This document shows positions 35,389-44,926 of a stretch of DNA of 64,000 nucleotides, piece after piece (within the stretch, counting starts at the first letter, position 1; each line of letters opens with the position of its first letter). The position numbers and the translations under genes are program-made. This DNA is from Prevotella sp. 10(H) (GTDB lineage: Bacteria > Bacteroidota > Bacteroidia > Bacteroidales > Dysgonomonadaceae): NCBI RefSeq assembly GCF_000711235.1, contig NZ_JOMI01000002.1:62001-126000 (forward strand), read 5' to 3'. The notes below the pieces were generated by a model. The model worked only from the letters and a program-made list of their open reading frames with translations, did no database searches and was not told the origin of the DNA.

Positions 35389-36342
35389 ATGGCAAACAGA
35401 ATAACATCCTTATTTGGAATAAAGTATCCGGTAATATCGGGCGGTATGGTATGGTGCAGTGGTTGGAAGCTGGCTTCGGCAGTAAGTAATGCAGGTGGGC
35501 TCGGTCTTATAGGCGCAGGATCTATGTATCCGGACGTACTTCGCGAGCATATCCAAAAATGTAAAGCTGCTACCGATAAACCTTTCGGCGTGAATGTACC
35601 ATTGATGTATCCTGATATCGAAACCATTATGGATATCATCATAGCAGAAGGTGTGAAGATTGTATTTACATCGGCCGGAAATCCTAAGTTGTGGACAAAG
35701 AAACTGCAGGATAATGGAATCACTGTAGCCCATGTTGTTTCCAGTTCTAAGTTTGCCCTGAAGTGTCAGGAAGCAGGAGTCGATGTCGTAGTTGCCGAAG
35801 GATTCGAAGCAGGAGGACATAACGGACGAGAAGAGACTTCTACGATGGTACTTATTCCGCAAGTGAGACAAAGTATACATATCCCGCTTATCGCTGCGGG
35901 CGGAATTGGTACAGGAAATGCAATGCTTGCTGCTTTTGCATTAGGTGCCGAAGGAATACAAATGGGTACACGCTTTGCCCTGACGCAGGAAAGTTCGGCA
36001 TCGCAGGAATTTAAGGAATTATGTATCGGGCTGAAAGAGGGCGATACGATTCTTTCCCTGAAAAAACTCAGCCCTACCCGTCTTATAAAGAACGAGTTTT
36101 ACAACAATGTACAGGAAGCCGAAGACAGAGGTGCATCGGTAGAGGAAATGCGCGAATTGTTAGGTCGCGGACGTTCCAAAAAAGGGATATTCGAAGGTAA
36201 TCTTGTAGAGGGAGAACTTGAAATAGGACAGGTAAGTTCATTGATCGATAGTATTCCTACGGCCGAAGAAGTTGTGAATAGTGTAATTACAGAATACAAT
36301 ATCAGATTAGAGGAGATGACCTCGAACAATATGAAGTTCTAA
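35389..36342 (+). CDS. nitronate monooxygenase / FabK-like flavoprotein
   Basis: This 317-aa FMN-binding TIM-barrel protein is of the NMO/FabK family. Motifs are GIKYPVISGGMVWCSGWKLASAVSNAGGLGLIG, PFGVNVPL, VVVAEGFEAGGHNG, IPLIAAGGIG and GAEGIQMGTRF. The overall pattern is close to streptococcal FabK (enoyl-ACP reductase II), but the same fold serves nitronate oxidation. Since fabI is also present, the FabK role is uncertain. An MltF-like gene follows after 72 bp and may be co-transcribed. Confidence 0.85.
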   Translation: MANRITSLFGIKYPVISGGMVWCSGWKLASAVSNAGGLGLIGAGSMYPDVLREHIQKCKAATDKPFGVNVPLMYPDIETIMDIIIAEGVKIVFTSAGNPKLWTKKLQDNGITVAHVVSSSKFALKCQEAGVDVVVAEGFEAGGHNGREETSTMVLIPQVRQSIHIPLIAAGGIGTGNAMLAAFALGAEGIQMGTRFALTQESSASQEFKELCIGLKEGDTILSLKKLSPTRLIKNEFYNNVQEAEDRGASVEEMRELLGRGRSKKGIFEGNLVEGELEIGQVSSLIDSIPTAEEVVNSVITEYNIRLEEMTSNNMKF

Positions 36343-36414
36343 ACATTTTATCTATATAGTGATATATCGGCGGATTCTTTCCTGCGGATTAAGTATAACT
36401 TGTTTGAGAATATT

Positions 36415-37800
36415 ATGAGATTTAGTATTGCTTTCTTTTTAGTTTGCTTCTGCCTGTTTTTTTCATGTAAAAAAAAGCAGGAGGTACCGGTTTATGATTT
36501 CGAACAGATAAAAGAAAAGGGAGAGCTTACAATTATTACTCTCAACAGTTCCACATCATACTTTATCTACAAGGAAGAAGCCATGGGATATGACTATGAT
36601 CTGGCACAGGATTTCTGCGATCATCACGGACTGAAACTTAATGTTAAAGTTGCAGAGAATACAAGCAAACTGATAGAGATGCTCAAAAGAGGAGAGGGCG
36701 ACCTGATTGCTTATGCCGTGCCTGTTCAGAACGAACTGAAAGATTCACTTAGATATTCCGGACTTCAGCAGATTACGCGTCAGGTGCTTGTTCAGCAGGC
36801 AAATAAAGGTGATACACTGATTCAGGATGTTACCGGACTCATAGGTAAAGATGTCTATGTAGAAGGAGGGACGAAATATCACCAGCGGCTTGTCAATCTC
36901 GATTCGGAACTTGGTGGCGGCATTCAAATACATACAGTAAATGAGGACACCATTACCAGCGAAGACCTGATAGAAATGGTTGCTATAGGCAAAATAAAAT
37001 ATACGGTATGCGACGAATATATAGCGAAGCTTAACCGGACTTATTACCGGAATATAGACATCTCTCTGCCAATAAGTTTCGAACAGCGCGCTTCATGGGC
37101 GGTACGCAAAGATACCCCCGAACTGGCAAAGGCTCTGGATGAATGGTTTATTGAGAATGATAATACTCCTGTCTATCAAAGTATCATAAAGAAATACTTC
37201 GAACTTAGCAAGCAGCCTTTCGACGGGGATTATACTATACCTAAAAACCTGCCTAAAGGTGCGGTATCTCCTTATGATGACCTGTTCAAGAAACATGCAA
37301 GCGGTACTAAATACGAATGGCAGTTTCTTGCTGCAATTTGTTATCATGAATCGCGTTTCCAAAATAATCTTACTTCATGGGCAGGCGCTGCAGGTATTAT
37401 GGGTTTGATGCCTAAGACTGCCGCATCATTAGGCCTGACCAGCGAAGACCGTATGAATCCTGACTTGAGTATCGGCGCTGCCGTGGAATTGCTGGACAGG
37501 CTGGATAAGATATTCAGAAAAATTCAGGATATTAAGGAGCGGGAAAAATTTATACTTGCTGCTTATAATGCGGGTAACGGACACATAAATGACGCGCAGG
37601 CTCTTGCCGAGAAGTATGGGGCTAACCCTTATGTATGGGAAGGAAATGTACAAAAATATCTGGAACTGAAAAGTAATCCGGAATACTATAACGACCCTGT
37701 ATGTAAGAGTGGATATTTCAGGGGAGGGGAAACAATGAAGTACGTCACCAGTGTAATCTCTACAATGGAACGCTTCGAGAGGATAAGCGGAAAAAAGTAA
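36415..37800 (+). CDS. mltF: MltF-like membrane-bound lytic transglycosylase
   Basis: This 461-aa lipoprotein (LFFSCKKK) has a periplasmic solute-binding domain of SBP_bac_3 type (about 40-260: GELTIITLNSSTSYFIYKEEAMGYDYDLA). A C-terminal SLT domain (about 285-430) follows. The catalytic Glu is E312 in YHESRF, with GAAGIMGLMPKTA and AAYNAGNGHI. The combination defines MltF, which cleaves peptidoglycan with 1,6-anhydro ends and is modulated by the binding domain. ATG 36415 begins the lipoprotein signal; an in-frame TTG five codons earlier is less likely. Confidence 0.92.
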   Translation: MRFSIAFFLVCFCLFFSCKKKQEVPVYDFEQIKEKGELTIITLNSSTSYFIYKEEAMGYDYDLAQDFCDHHGLKLNVKVAENTSKLIEMLKRGEGDLIAYAVPVQNELKDSLRYSGLQQITRQVLVQQANKGDTLIQDVTGLIGKDVYVEGGTKYHQRLVNLDSELGGGIQIHTVNEDTITSEDLIEMVAIGKIKYTVCDEYIAKLNRTYYRNIDISLPISFEQRASWAVRKDTPELAKALDEWFIENDNTPVYQSIIKKYFELSKQPFDGDYTIPKNLPKGAVSPYDDLFKKHASGTKYEWQFLAAICYHESRFQNNLTSWAGAAGIMGLMPKTAASLGLTSEDRMNPDLSIGAAVELLDRLDKIFRKIQDIKEREKFILAAYNAGNGHINDAQALAEKYGANPYVWEGNVQKYLELKSNPEYYNDPVCKSGYFRGGETMKYVTSVISTMERFERISGKK

Positions 37801-37832
37801 GGGCGACCCACTTAAGTAGCCGCCCCTGTTTT
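37801..37832. terminator. hairpin between convergent mltF and pnp
   Basis: GGGCG (37801-37805) pairs with CGCCC (37821-37825), with weaker inner pairing, followed by CTGTTTT. The stem is short. Confidence 0.4.
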
Positions 37833-37847
37833 CATATAAGTAGAAGA

Positions 37848-40016
37848 TTAATTATTCTCTCTGTTCTCATCATTCCTTTTCTGAGGTTTGTCAGGTCTTG
37901 GAGGACGAGGAAGAAGCACTTTGCGCGATAGTTTGAATTTACCTGATTTAGGGTCGATATCGATTAGCTTCACATCTATTTCATCGCCTTCTTTCAGTCC
38001 GGCTTTTTCCATATCTTCTATTCTATCCCATGAGATTTCAGATATATGCAGCAAACCGTCCTTGCCCGGAAGGAATTCACAGAATGCACCGTAAGGCATT
38101 ACCGAACGAACCTTAGCTGTGTATACTTCGCCAACTTCAGGAACGGCTACGATACCTTTAATCTTGGCAACGGCAGCTTCGATAGACTGCCTGTTAGTAG
38201 CTGAAACTTCAACGCGTCCGTAACCGTCGATTTCTTCGATAGTGACAGTAGCGCCTGTTTCTTCCTGAATGCCTTGTATGATTTTACCGCCGGGTCCGAT
38301 AACGGCACCGATGAATTCTTTATTGATGATGATAACCTCGATGCGTGGAGCATTATCTTTCAAGTCAGGACGAGGCTCAGCAAGTGTTTCGAGTATTTTA
38401 CCCATAATATGAAGGCGTCCTTCTTTTGCCTGATTTAATGCTTTCTCCAGAATCTCGTATGAAAGGCCGTCTACCTTGATATCCATTTGGGTAGCAGTGA
38501 TACCGTCTTTTGTTCCGGTAACTTTAAAGTCCATATCGCCTAAGTGGTCTTCATCTCCGAGGATATCGGAAAGTACGGCATAATTAGTGCCTTTATTCTC
38601 TGAGATAAGTCCCATGGCAATACCTGTTACAGGTTTCTTGATCTGTACCCCAGCATCCATAAGAGCAAGAGTTCCGGCACAAACTGTAGCCATTGAAGAT
38701 GATCCGTTAGATTCCAATATGTCCGAAACCACGCGGATTACATATGGATAATTTGCAGGGATCATTGGTTTCAATGCACGGTGTGCAAGATTACCATGTC
38801 CGATTTCGCGGCGTCCTACACCTCTCGATGGTCTTGCATCTCCTGTAGAGAATGGAGGGAAATTGTAGTGTAATAGGAACCTGTCTTTTCCATTGTTCAG
38901 AACGTCGTCGATGATCTTTTCATCCAGTTTGGTACCTAGTGTAACAGTAGTTATAGATTGAGTTTCACCACGGGTAAATACGGCAGAACCGTGTGCTCCC
39001 GGAAGATAATCTACTTCACTCCATATAGGGCGGATTTCAGTTGTCGAGCGTCCGTCGAGGCGTTTACCCTCATCCAAGATAGAACGACGCATGGCTTCTT
39101 TTTCTACATCGTGATAGTAACGGGAAATCAGAGTAGCTTTTTCTGCCAGTTCTTCTTCGGTTAATCCGGCTTTATATTCGTCTACGATTGCAGCAAAATT
39201 ATCGCTACGCTCGTGTTTGTTAGTATTGCATGAAGTTGCAACAGCATAGGCTTTGTCGTAACATTTAGCCCATACATCTTTACGTAGTTCTTCGTCGTTT
39301 GTTTCGTGGCTATATTCGCGTTTAACTGTTTTGCCAACCGCTTCCATCAATTCTATTTGTGCCTGGCATTGTACCTTGATAGCTTCGTGTGCAAATTTGA
39401 TAGCATCCAGCATTTCTTCTTCAGAAACCTCTTTGAATTCGCCTTCTACCATCATGATATTATCAAGGGTAGCTCCTACCATAATATCCATATCAGCTTG
39501 TTCGAGCTGTTCGAAAGTAGGATTGATAACGAATTGTCCTTCGATACGGGCAACTCTCACTTCCGAAATCGGTCCGTTGAAAGGAACATCCGAAACTGCA
39601 AGTGCAGCGGAAGCAGCAAGACCTGCCAATGCATCCGGCATATCTTTACCATCGGATGAAAACAGAATAACATTCACAAAAACTTCAGCATGGTAATCGT
39701 CCGGAAACAGAGGACGAAGCGCGCGGTCAATCAAACGGCTGACCAGAATTTCATAATCTGAAGGACGGCCTTCTCTTCTTTGAAAGCCTCCGGGAAAACG
39801 GCCGAAAGCGGCAAATTTTTCCTTATAATCCACTGAAAGTGGCATAAAATCAACGTCCGGCTTAGCGTCTTTTGCAGCTGTAATGGTAGCTAACAATACA
39901 GTATTACCCATACGTAATTCTACTGCTCCGTCTGCTTGCTTTGCTAATTTTCCGGTTTCAATGGTGATAGTCCTTCCATCACCTAAATCGATACTCTTTG
40001 TAATCGGATTCATCAT
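37848..40016 (-). CDS. pnp: polyribonucleotide nucleotidyltransferase (PNPase)
   Basis: This 722-aa enzyme degrades RNA 3' to 5' by phosphorolysis and can add tails. Two RNase PH domains are present: [14 protein letters not shown] and [20 protein letters not shown] in the first, [15 protein letters not shown] and [20 protein letters not shown] in the second. A KH domain ([27 protein letters not shown]) and an S1 domain ([23 protein letters not shown]) follow. The tail is short and charged. A -7 element lies on the minus strand at 40049-40056 (TACCTTTG). Confidence 0.97.
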   Translation of the reverse strand: MMNPITKSIDLGDGRTITIETGKLAKQADGAVELRMGNTVLLATITAAKDAKPDVDFMPLSVDYKEKFAAFGRFPGGFQRREGRPSDYEILVSRLIDRALRPLFPDDYHAEVFVNVILFSSDGKDMPDALAGLAASAALAVSDVPFNGPISEVRVARIEGQFVINPTFEQLEQADMDIMVGATLDNIMMVEGEFKEVSEEEMLDAIKFAHEAIKVQCQAQIELMEAVGKTVKREYSHETNDEELRKDVWAKCYDKAYAVATSCNTNKHERSDNFAAIVDEYKAGLTEEELAEKATLISRYYHDVEKEAMRRSILDEGKRLDGRSTTEIRPIWSEVDYLPGAHGSAVFTRGETQSITTVTLGTKLDEKIIDDVLNNGKDRFLLHYNFPPFSTGDARPSRGVGRREIGHGNLAHRALKPMIPANYPYVIRVVSDILESNGSSSMATVCAGTLALMDAGVQIKKPVTGIAMGLISENKGTNYAVLSDILGDEDHLGDMDFKVTGTKDGITATQMDIKVDGLSYEILEKALNQAKEGRLHIMGKILETLAEPRPDLKDNAPRIEVIIINKEFIGAVIGPGGKIIQGIQEETGATVTIEEIDGYGRVEVSATNRQSIEAAVAKIKGIVAVPEVGEVYTAKVRSVMPYGAFCEFLPGKDGLLHISEISWDRIEDMEKAGLKEGDEIDVKLIDIDPKSGKFKLSRKVLLPRPPRPDKPQKRNDENRENN

Positions 40017-40048
40017 AAATATTTTTTTCTAAACTTCTTAAAATCGGT

Positions 40049-40056
40049 CAAAGGTA
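40049..40056 (-). promoter_or_regulatory. -7 element of pnp
   Basis: The minus strand reads TACCTTTG, 33 bp before the pnp start. Confidence 0.35.
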
Positions 40057-40163
40057 CGTAAAGTTTTTGAGAATTAGGGATATGGCAGCCGAAAAGACAA
40101 GGTCTCAAACTAAATATATATGATAAAAATTAACAAATCATAAATTTAAGATTGTGCCTGTCG

Positions 40164-40225
40164 TTTATTACAAAGAACTATAAGCTAAGGGCTAACAGCT
40201 ACCAGCTAAAATAATATAGATAAAG
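40164..40225. repeat. inverted copy of the heptamer repeat family
   Basis: Read on the minus strand, 40225-40204 gives the same AT-rich lead as 32808-32830, differing by one T and the last base. It then runs into five degenerate AGCNNNT heptamers (AGCTGGT, AGCTGTT, AGCCCTT, AGCTTAT, AGTTCTT). Confidence 0.75.
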
Positions 40226-40248
40226 TTATAATGAATTTATACTATGAT

Positions 40249-41241
40249 TTATGATTTCAGTTTTTCCAGTTGCTCATCAGTGAGATATATGACTTTCTTT
40301 CCTCTCATTTTTGCATCACTGACAGCAGATTGCACTTCGTACTCTAAGAATTTGCCACGTGAGTAGTCTTCTATTTCGGATAGTGATACTTCTATTTTTC
40401 CGTCTGCATCTTTGACCGGTTTTTTTTCAATAGGTGTGTTATTTAGTATCTCTATCGGTTGTATCGGTTCGGAGATATATTCCGGAATATCGGCAGATGT
40501 GTTTTCTTCGATTATTTCAGGTATTTCTGTTTCATGTTCTATTATTATGACCTCTTCCTGAATATCTTCTGATATTTCGTTTTTAGTATCCTGAACAGAT
40601 GTAATTACATCCATGATGTTAATTGTTGTGGATGTTGTTTCCGGCTCGTATTCTTCTACTTTTACTTCCTCTTCTTTTTGTATATAAGGAGGAGGCACAG
40701 GAACATCATTAATGGATATTTCTTTGCCTTCTTCCAATATTGTTTGAAGGATATCTTCTATATCGTCTACTTTATCCCGCTCCAATTCGTAAAGGCTGTC
40801 TACGTCATTCTGCCTGTATTGAAGTTGTGGCATTTTCATAAGAAGCTTGTCTTTGTTGAAGCATTCTATTGAAAGGTAAGGTTGGTCGGGTGCAGTAGTT
40901 TTCAGATCTATATTGATTTTATAGTCTTTGTTTTCCCTGACCCTGTATTCCAGCAGGTTTTTATACGAGAGCCAGTGGATAGTACCCTTATCTTCAATGA
41001 AAATAAATTCCTTCCTGTCGTTGTCGTAACTGAACAGGTAAAACCCTACGGCGCTGTCGATAATTTCATCTTCATCAAATCCTTCACAACTTTTGAGTAT
41101 CGAACGCAGCCTTTGAGAATATGAACTTTCCCAGTCATTATGCGGAGTAGAGCTTGTCGTTTCTTTCTGGCTTTGCTTTATAAAATAGCTGGCAAGCTTG
41201 ATAATTATAAATATAACAATGAAATAGCCGAATATGGACAT
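40249..41241 (-). CDS. unknown membrane-anchored acidic protein
   Basis: This 330-aa protein was not recognised. One N-terminal transmembrane helix (about 2-20) is followed by a folded-looking region (about 35-170: SQRLRSILKSCEGFDEDEIIDSAVGFYLFSYDNDRKEF). A long acidic low-complexity segment (about 185-275, rich in Glu/Ile/Thr) comes next. The C-terminal conserved-looking tail DAKMRGKKVIYLTDEQLEKLKS may be a small domain. Acidic linkers of this kind often span the periplasm or tether a cytosolic tip. It is a single gene with a -7-like TAAGTTTG on the minus strand at 41271-41278. Confidence 0.7.
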   Translation of the reverse strand: MSIFGYFIVIFIIIKLASYFIKQSQKETTSSTPHNDWESSYSQRLRSILKSCEGFDEDEIIDSAVGFYLFSYDNDRKEFIFIEDKGTIHWLSYKNLLEYRVRENKDYKINIDLKTTAPDQPYLSIECFNKDKLLMKMPQLQYRQNDVDSLYELERDKVDDIEDILQTILEEGKEISINDVPVPPPYIQKEEEVKVEEYEPETTSTTINIMDVITSVQDTKNEISEDIQEEVIIIEHETEIPEIIEENTSADIPEYISEPIQPIEILNNTPIEKKPVKDADGKIEVSLSEIEDYSRGKFLEYEVQSAVSDAKMRGKKVIYLTDEQLEKLKS

Positions 41242-41320
41242 TAGACAGATGTTTTAGTTATGAATATGAACAAACTTACAAAAAAACAGGTAGAAATTAA
41301 TATCCTATATCACAAAACAA

Positions 41321-41362
41321 TATAAAAGGGAGGCATTTTTACAGAAATGCCTCCCTTTTATA
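41321..41362 (-). terminator. terminator hairpin of the surface-protein gene
   Basis: A perfect 18-bp stem pairs 41321-41338 with 41345-41362, with a 6-nt loop. It starts 13 bp after the stop codon; the stem's own A/T ends supply the U-rich tract. Confidence 0.8.
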
Positions 41363-41374
41363 TTACTTATATTA

Positions 41375-43018
41375 TTAATTGGTTTTTACGCAACGTACAG
41401 ATGCTCCTATCGATCGAGGGAATTCACTTTCTAAAATATAATCATAATAAGGATCACCTTCCATAATTTCTTTATTGATAAAGCCTAGTTTGGCACTTGC
41501 CTTTGTTGTACTGGCATTAGCTGTCCAATAGAATCCTTGATTTTCGACTGCCCAATTATCTCCCAGTATCCAGAATGAGCCCCCCGGATGTGTAGATACA
41601 CTCCCTCCTACAGGAGCATGGTTGTAATTTTCCCGCGGTTCTCTCTGTAATCCGAATGGGAAAAATCCGAGTGGTGTAACATTTGGTGGATTGGCATTCA
41701 GATTTATCCCGTTTCCTGAAGGATCGGTATTGACAAATGATACATTTGATGCAGCCCATCCCATATCCTCAGAGAGAAATCGTGCAAACGGCGATTTTGT
41801 GGAACTGTATGCAGGAACCCGCCAGCCTTTAGGACATGGGTCGAACGCAGACTTGGTTGAAGATCCACCCCATAATTCATTATCTCCGGCTGTCTCATCA
41901 TCGGCAGGAGTATACCAGTCAAAAGGTGTTATCGGCGTATCTACAGGTCCGTAATAAAAAGTTGTAGGGTTTTTAATCGAATAGCCAAGATTGGAGGCCT
42001 TATCGCCGGGTGCTAATGCATGGACGATTCCGCTACTTCCCGGTAAGAAGTTTTCATCTAATTGTTGATTGCTGATATTATACAAAGGACGGTGATCGTA
42101 TGTCTTAAATGATTTTGCTGCCGTAAACGGATCTTTCCTTCCCCATTGATATAATAATCCCATAATATTGGGATCCGTTTTCTTATCTGTGGTAGCACCT
42201 AAGTTACGATCCATAAATACATAATTCCCGTCCGCGTCACCGTTATTATGAGTATATGTGGTTCCGTTAGCATTCTTATCCGGATTATAATCGGTTACCC
42301 ATATATGCCATGACCATGCCACCGGGTCATAATCAGGATCGCCTGTACTGCCTACATGGACTGCTACCAGTGCATTTCCCGTATATCCGGCATTGGTTTC
42401 GACTGAAATAAATGAATATATGCCTTTATCTTCATCATTTAATAATCCTACTTTCTTAATCAGGTTTTGTGTATCCTGCCACAGCAAACTCACTGTAACC
42501 TTATCTTTTCTGTTGAGTTCTTCCAGATCTGAACGCGTTTCACTTACTAGATAAGCTTTGGCAACAGGAATGCTGTCGAATTTTTGTCCGACATTTACTA
42601 TATAGCAGTTTGGGGAATAGAGTAATTCCGGATCGACTGGGGGCCCTGCACATGGTTCAGGCAATCTGATCCACCGGATTCCTTCCCAAACATACAGGCC
42701 GGGACATAATTCAACTTCAAGGCTGTCGGTGAGATTATAGACCATCAATCCGATATGCTTTTCTTTATCTCCTGCCTGAAGTTCGGATTTTGGAATGCAA
42801 GGATCGAGTTCGAAAGCTGTTAATAGATTTACTCTTGAACTGAGCAGTCCTTTTTTTGAATTTACACCTACGTTATTATCTTCTTTCAAATCGAGAAGGC
42901 TTCCCGGATTTGGGGTAAGATCTGCGCCTACCGTAATTTGCGCCTGTGTTATCATGCTAAAGGATGAAAGTATTGCTAAAACGAATAGCAAACCCGGTTT
43001 TAAGGATAGTAGTTTCAT
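41375..43018 (-). CDS. secreted cell-surface protein with FISUMP-like domain
   Basis: This 547-aa protein has a signal peptide (MITQAQ). An N-terminal segment (VGADLTPNPGSLLDLKEDNNVGVNSKKGLLSSRVNL) is typical of Bacteroidetes surface proteins. A C-terminal half with VFMDRNLGATT, GLLYQWGRKDPF, CPKGWRVPAYSS and GASVRCVKTN is the pattern of FISUMP/fimbrillin-associated or Lcl-like domains. These are probably beta-rich binding modules; the ligand is unknown. A possible -7 element (TACATTTG) lies on the minus strand at 43152-43159. Confidence 0.8.
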   Translation of the reverse strand: MKLLSLKPGLLFVLAILSSFSMITQAQITVGADLTPNPGSLLDLKEDNNVGVNSKKGLLSSRVNLLTAFELDPCIPKSELQAGDKEKHIGLMVYNLTDSLEVELCPGLYVWEGIRWIRLPEPCAGPPVDPELLYSPNCYIVNVGQKFDSIPVAKAYLVSETRSDLEELNRKDKVTVSLLWQDTQNLIKKVGLLNDEDKGIYSFISVETNAGYTGNALVAVHVGSTGDPDYDPVAWSWHIWVTDYNPDKNANGTTYTHNNGDADGNYVFMDRNLGATTDKKTDPNIMGLLYQWGRKDPFTAAKSFKTYDHRPLYNISNQQLDENFLPGSSGIVHALAPGDKASNLGYSIKNPTTFYYGPVDTPITPFDWYTPADDETAGDNELWGGSSTKSAFDPCPKGWRVPAYSSTKSPFARFLSEDMGWAASNVSFVNTDPSGNGINLNANPPNVTPLGFFPFGLQREPRENYNHAPVGGSVSTHPGGSFWILGDNWAVENQGFYWTANASTTKASAKLGFINKEIMEGDPYYDYILESEFPRSIGASVRCVKTN

Positions 43019-43194
43019 GTAATTTTAATTAAAGTCGTCTGTGAAATGCAAGTTAGGTATAACTCTTTATTGAAGATTAGCCCTAAACTTCAATTATATG
43101 AGTTTTCTATTTGCCTTATTTTATTTTGTCTTTCTATATGTAATTTCAACGCAAATGTAATAATTTTTTTATGAAAAAAGTACATATTTTTAAA

Positions 43195-43202
43195 TATCTT
43201 TG
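43195..43202 (+). promoter_or_regulatory. -7 element of nucleotidyltransferase-like gene
   Basis: TATCTTTG is a perfect TAnnTTTG ending 18 bp before ATG 43221. It overlaps the in-frame TTG at 43200, which is therefore not the start. Confidence 0.45.
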
Positions 43203-43220
43203 TTTTTCATTAAAAGATGT

Positions 43221-43808
43221 ATGCATTCATATTCAGATATTTCCTTTAGAAATCAGGAGAAAGCTTATAAAATAATTGAAAAGACAGGCGTTATCGATGC
43301 ATGGAAATCGATAGGCGCCGAGATAAATCTTGTGGGTTCTCTTAAGATGGGCTTACTAGTGACACGCAAGGATATAGATTTTCACATCTATACTCCATCA
43401 ATCGTTATATCAGATAGTTTCAGAGCCATGGCAAAACTGGCGGAAGATAATGATTTCGTCCGTGTTGAATATATAAATGCTATCGATACCGAGGAAAAGT
43501 GTATCGAATGGCATGCTTGGTACCGTGATGATGAAAATGAATTGTGGCAGCTTGACATGATTCATATACTTGCAGGGTCGAAGTATGACGGTTATTTTGA
43601 ACGGATGGCTCAACGGATAAATGAAGTGATAACATCTGAACAACGCAATATCATATTGAAACTGAAATATGAGACGCCCGAATCAGAGAAAATAATCGGC
43701 GTAGAATACTACAAGGCAGTTATAAAAGACGGAGTGAAGACTTTTCAGGAATTCAGGGAATGGAGAAAAGATAATCCATCTAACGGAATTATTGAATGGA
43801 TCCCATAA
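43221..43808 (+). CDS. nucleotidyltransferase-fold protein
   Basis: This 195-aa protein carries the pol-beta-like nucleotidyltransferase signature: GSLKMGLLVTRKDIDFHIYT, that is a G-S followed by D-x-D. A later acidic strand (WQLDMIHI) can supply the third carboxylate. An antitoxin-like or HEPN partner gene is absent. The rest (MAQRINEVITSEQRNIILKLKYE) looks helical. It may modify a small molecule or RNA; nothing in the context shows which. Confidence 0.65.
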   Translation: MHSYSDISFRNQEKAYKIIEKTGVIDAWKSIGAEINLVGSLKMGLLVTRKDIDFHIYTPSIVISDSFRAMAKLAEDNDFVRVEYINAIDTEEKCIEWHAWYRDDENELWQLDMIHILAGSKYDGYFERMAQRINEVITSEQRNIILKLKYETPESEKIIGVEYYKAVIKDGVKTFQEFREWRKDNPSNGIIEWIP

Positions 43809-43810
43809 AA

Positions 43811-43850
43811 AGGATGCGCAAATCATTATTGATCTGCGCTTTCTCATTAT
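43811..43850. terminator. bidirectional hairpin between convergent genes
   Basis: A 10-bp stem with one mismatch pairs 43816-43825 with 43830-43839, with a TTAT loop. T-rich flanks occur on both strands, stronger on the minus strand. Confidence 0.65.
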
Positions 43851-43865
43851 ATAATATAAATTTCT

Positions 43866-44522
43866 TTACCCGTTTACTTTTTTATAATCGGCAAGGAACG
43901 TCGCCAGTCCGCTATCGGTGAGAGGATGTTTTAATAATCCTTTTATTGCTGCCAATGGGCAGGTGGCTACATCGGCGCCTACCTCAATACACTGTATAAT
44001 GTGTTGTGTGCTGCGGATTGAAGCCGCTAATACCTGCGTTTCCATATCGTAGGTAGTATACATATCCACGATTTTACCGACAAGTTCGATTCCATCGCTT
44101 GAAATATCATCGAGCCGTCCTACAAATGGCGATACGTATGTGGCTCCTGCTTTGGCAGCCAGAAGTGCCTGACCTACCGAGAATATAAGCGTACAGTTTG
44201 TACGGATACCTTTTTTACTGAAGTATTTGATTGCTTTTATTCCCGCATCTATACATGGAACCTTCACAACAATATTTTTGTGGAGGGCGGCCAGTTCTTC
44301 TCCTTCGCGGATCATACCGTCGTAATCGGTTGCGATGACTTCCGCACTTACATCGCCATCTACGATTTTACAGATGTCCACATAATGCTTGTGCTGGTTT
44401 TCCACTCCTTTGATACCTTCCTTTGCCATCAGCGAAGGGTTAGTCGTTACTCCGTCTAAAACTCCCATGTCATTCGCTTCACGAATCTGGTCTAAATTGG
44501 CTGTGTCGATAAAAAACTTCAT
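43866..44522 (-). CDS. fsa: fructose-6-phosphate aldolase / transaldolase-like
   Basis: This 218-aa member of the small transaldolase family (TalC/FSA) starts [31 protein letters not shown]. The Schiff-base lysine is K87 in [38 protein letters not shown] is conserved. Short members act either as fructose-6-phosphate aldolases or true transaldolases; the sequence alone does not decide. It is a single gene. Confidence 0.92.
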   Translation of the reverse strand: MKFFIDTANLDQIREANDMGVLDGVTTNPSLMAKEGIKGVENQHKHYVDICKIVDGDVSAEVIATDYDGMIREGEELAALHKNIVVKVPCIDAGIKAIKYFSKKGIRTNCTLIFSVGQALLAAKAGATYVSPFVGRLDDISSDGIELVGKIVDMYTTYDMETQVLAASIRSTQHIIQCIEVGADVATCPLAAIKGLLKHPLTDSGLATFLADYKKVNG

Positions 44523-44650
44523 ATTATTTTATTTTAATGGGTTATTATCTGTTCCTCTAAGTTCAGAATATATTTTATTAAAAACAATTCCTGAACACGG
44601 ATTGTTTTTAATTTATATTATTCAGAGAATTAACAATAAAACAGAAGATT

Positions 44651-44824
44651 ATGAGTCGCCGCACAGAACTTGAAAAAGAAATAGAAATTGCTAAAAAGCG
44701 AATGGACGATGCTCCGAAGGACACGCCCGAAGATGTGAAGGAACAATGGATTAAAGAATTGGATAGTTTGTCGGTCGAATTGAATAATTTGTACGATGAC
44801 AACGAAAACGACTTTCCAAATTAG
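44651..44824 (+). CDS. small charged helical protein, 57 aa
   Basis: The frame opens MSRRTELEKEIEIAKKRMDD and ends NNLYDDNENDFPN. The composition is strongly helical and charged with heptad-like spacing, suggesting a short coiled coil with an acidic tail. The codon pattern is coding-like, and the frame fills the gap between fsa and the MFS gene. The function is unknown. Confidence 0.65.
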   Translation: MSRRTELEKEIEIAKKRMDDAPKDTPEDVKEQWIKELDSLSVELNNLYDDNENDFPN

Positions 44825-44887
44825 GTAACTGTATACAATTTAACTCTCTCATAGATAATAAAGAATGGTAATTTTCTTTATTATCAC

Positions 44888-44895
44888 TATCTTTG
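44888..44895 (+). promoter_or_regulatory. -7 element of MFS gene
   Basis: TATCTTTG is a perfect TAnnTTTG, 31 bp before the start. Confidence 0.4.
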
Positions 44896-44926
44896 TGCCT
44901 TTTTTAAGGCATATTAGAGAGAAACT

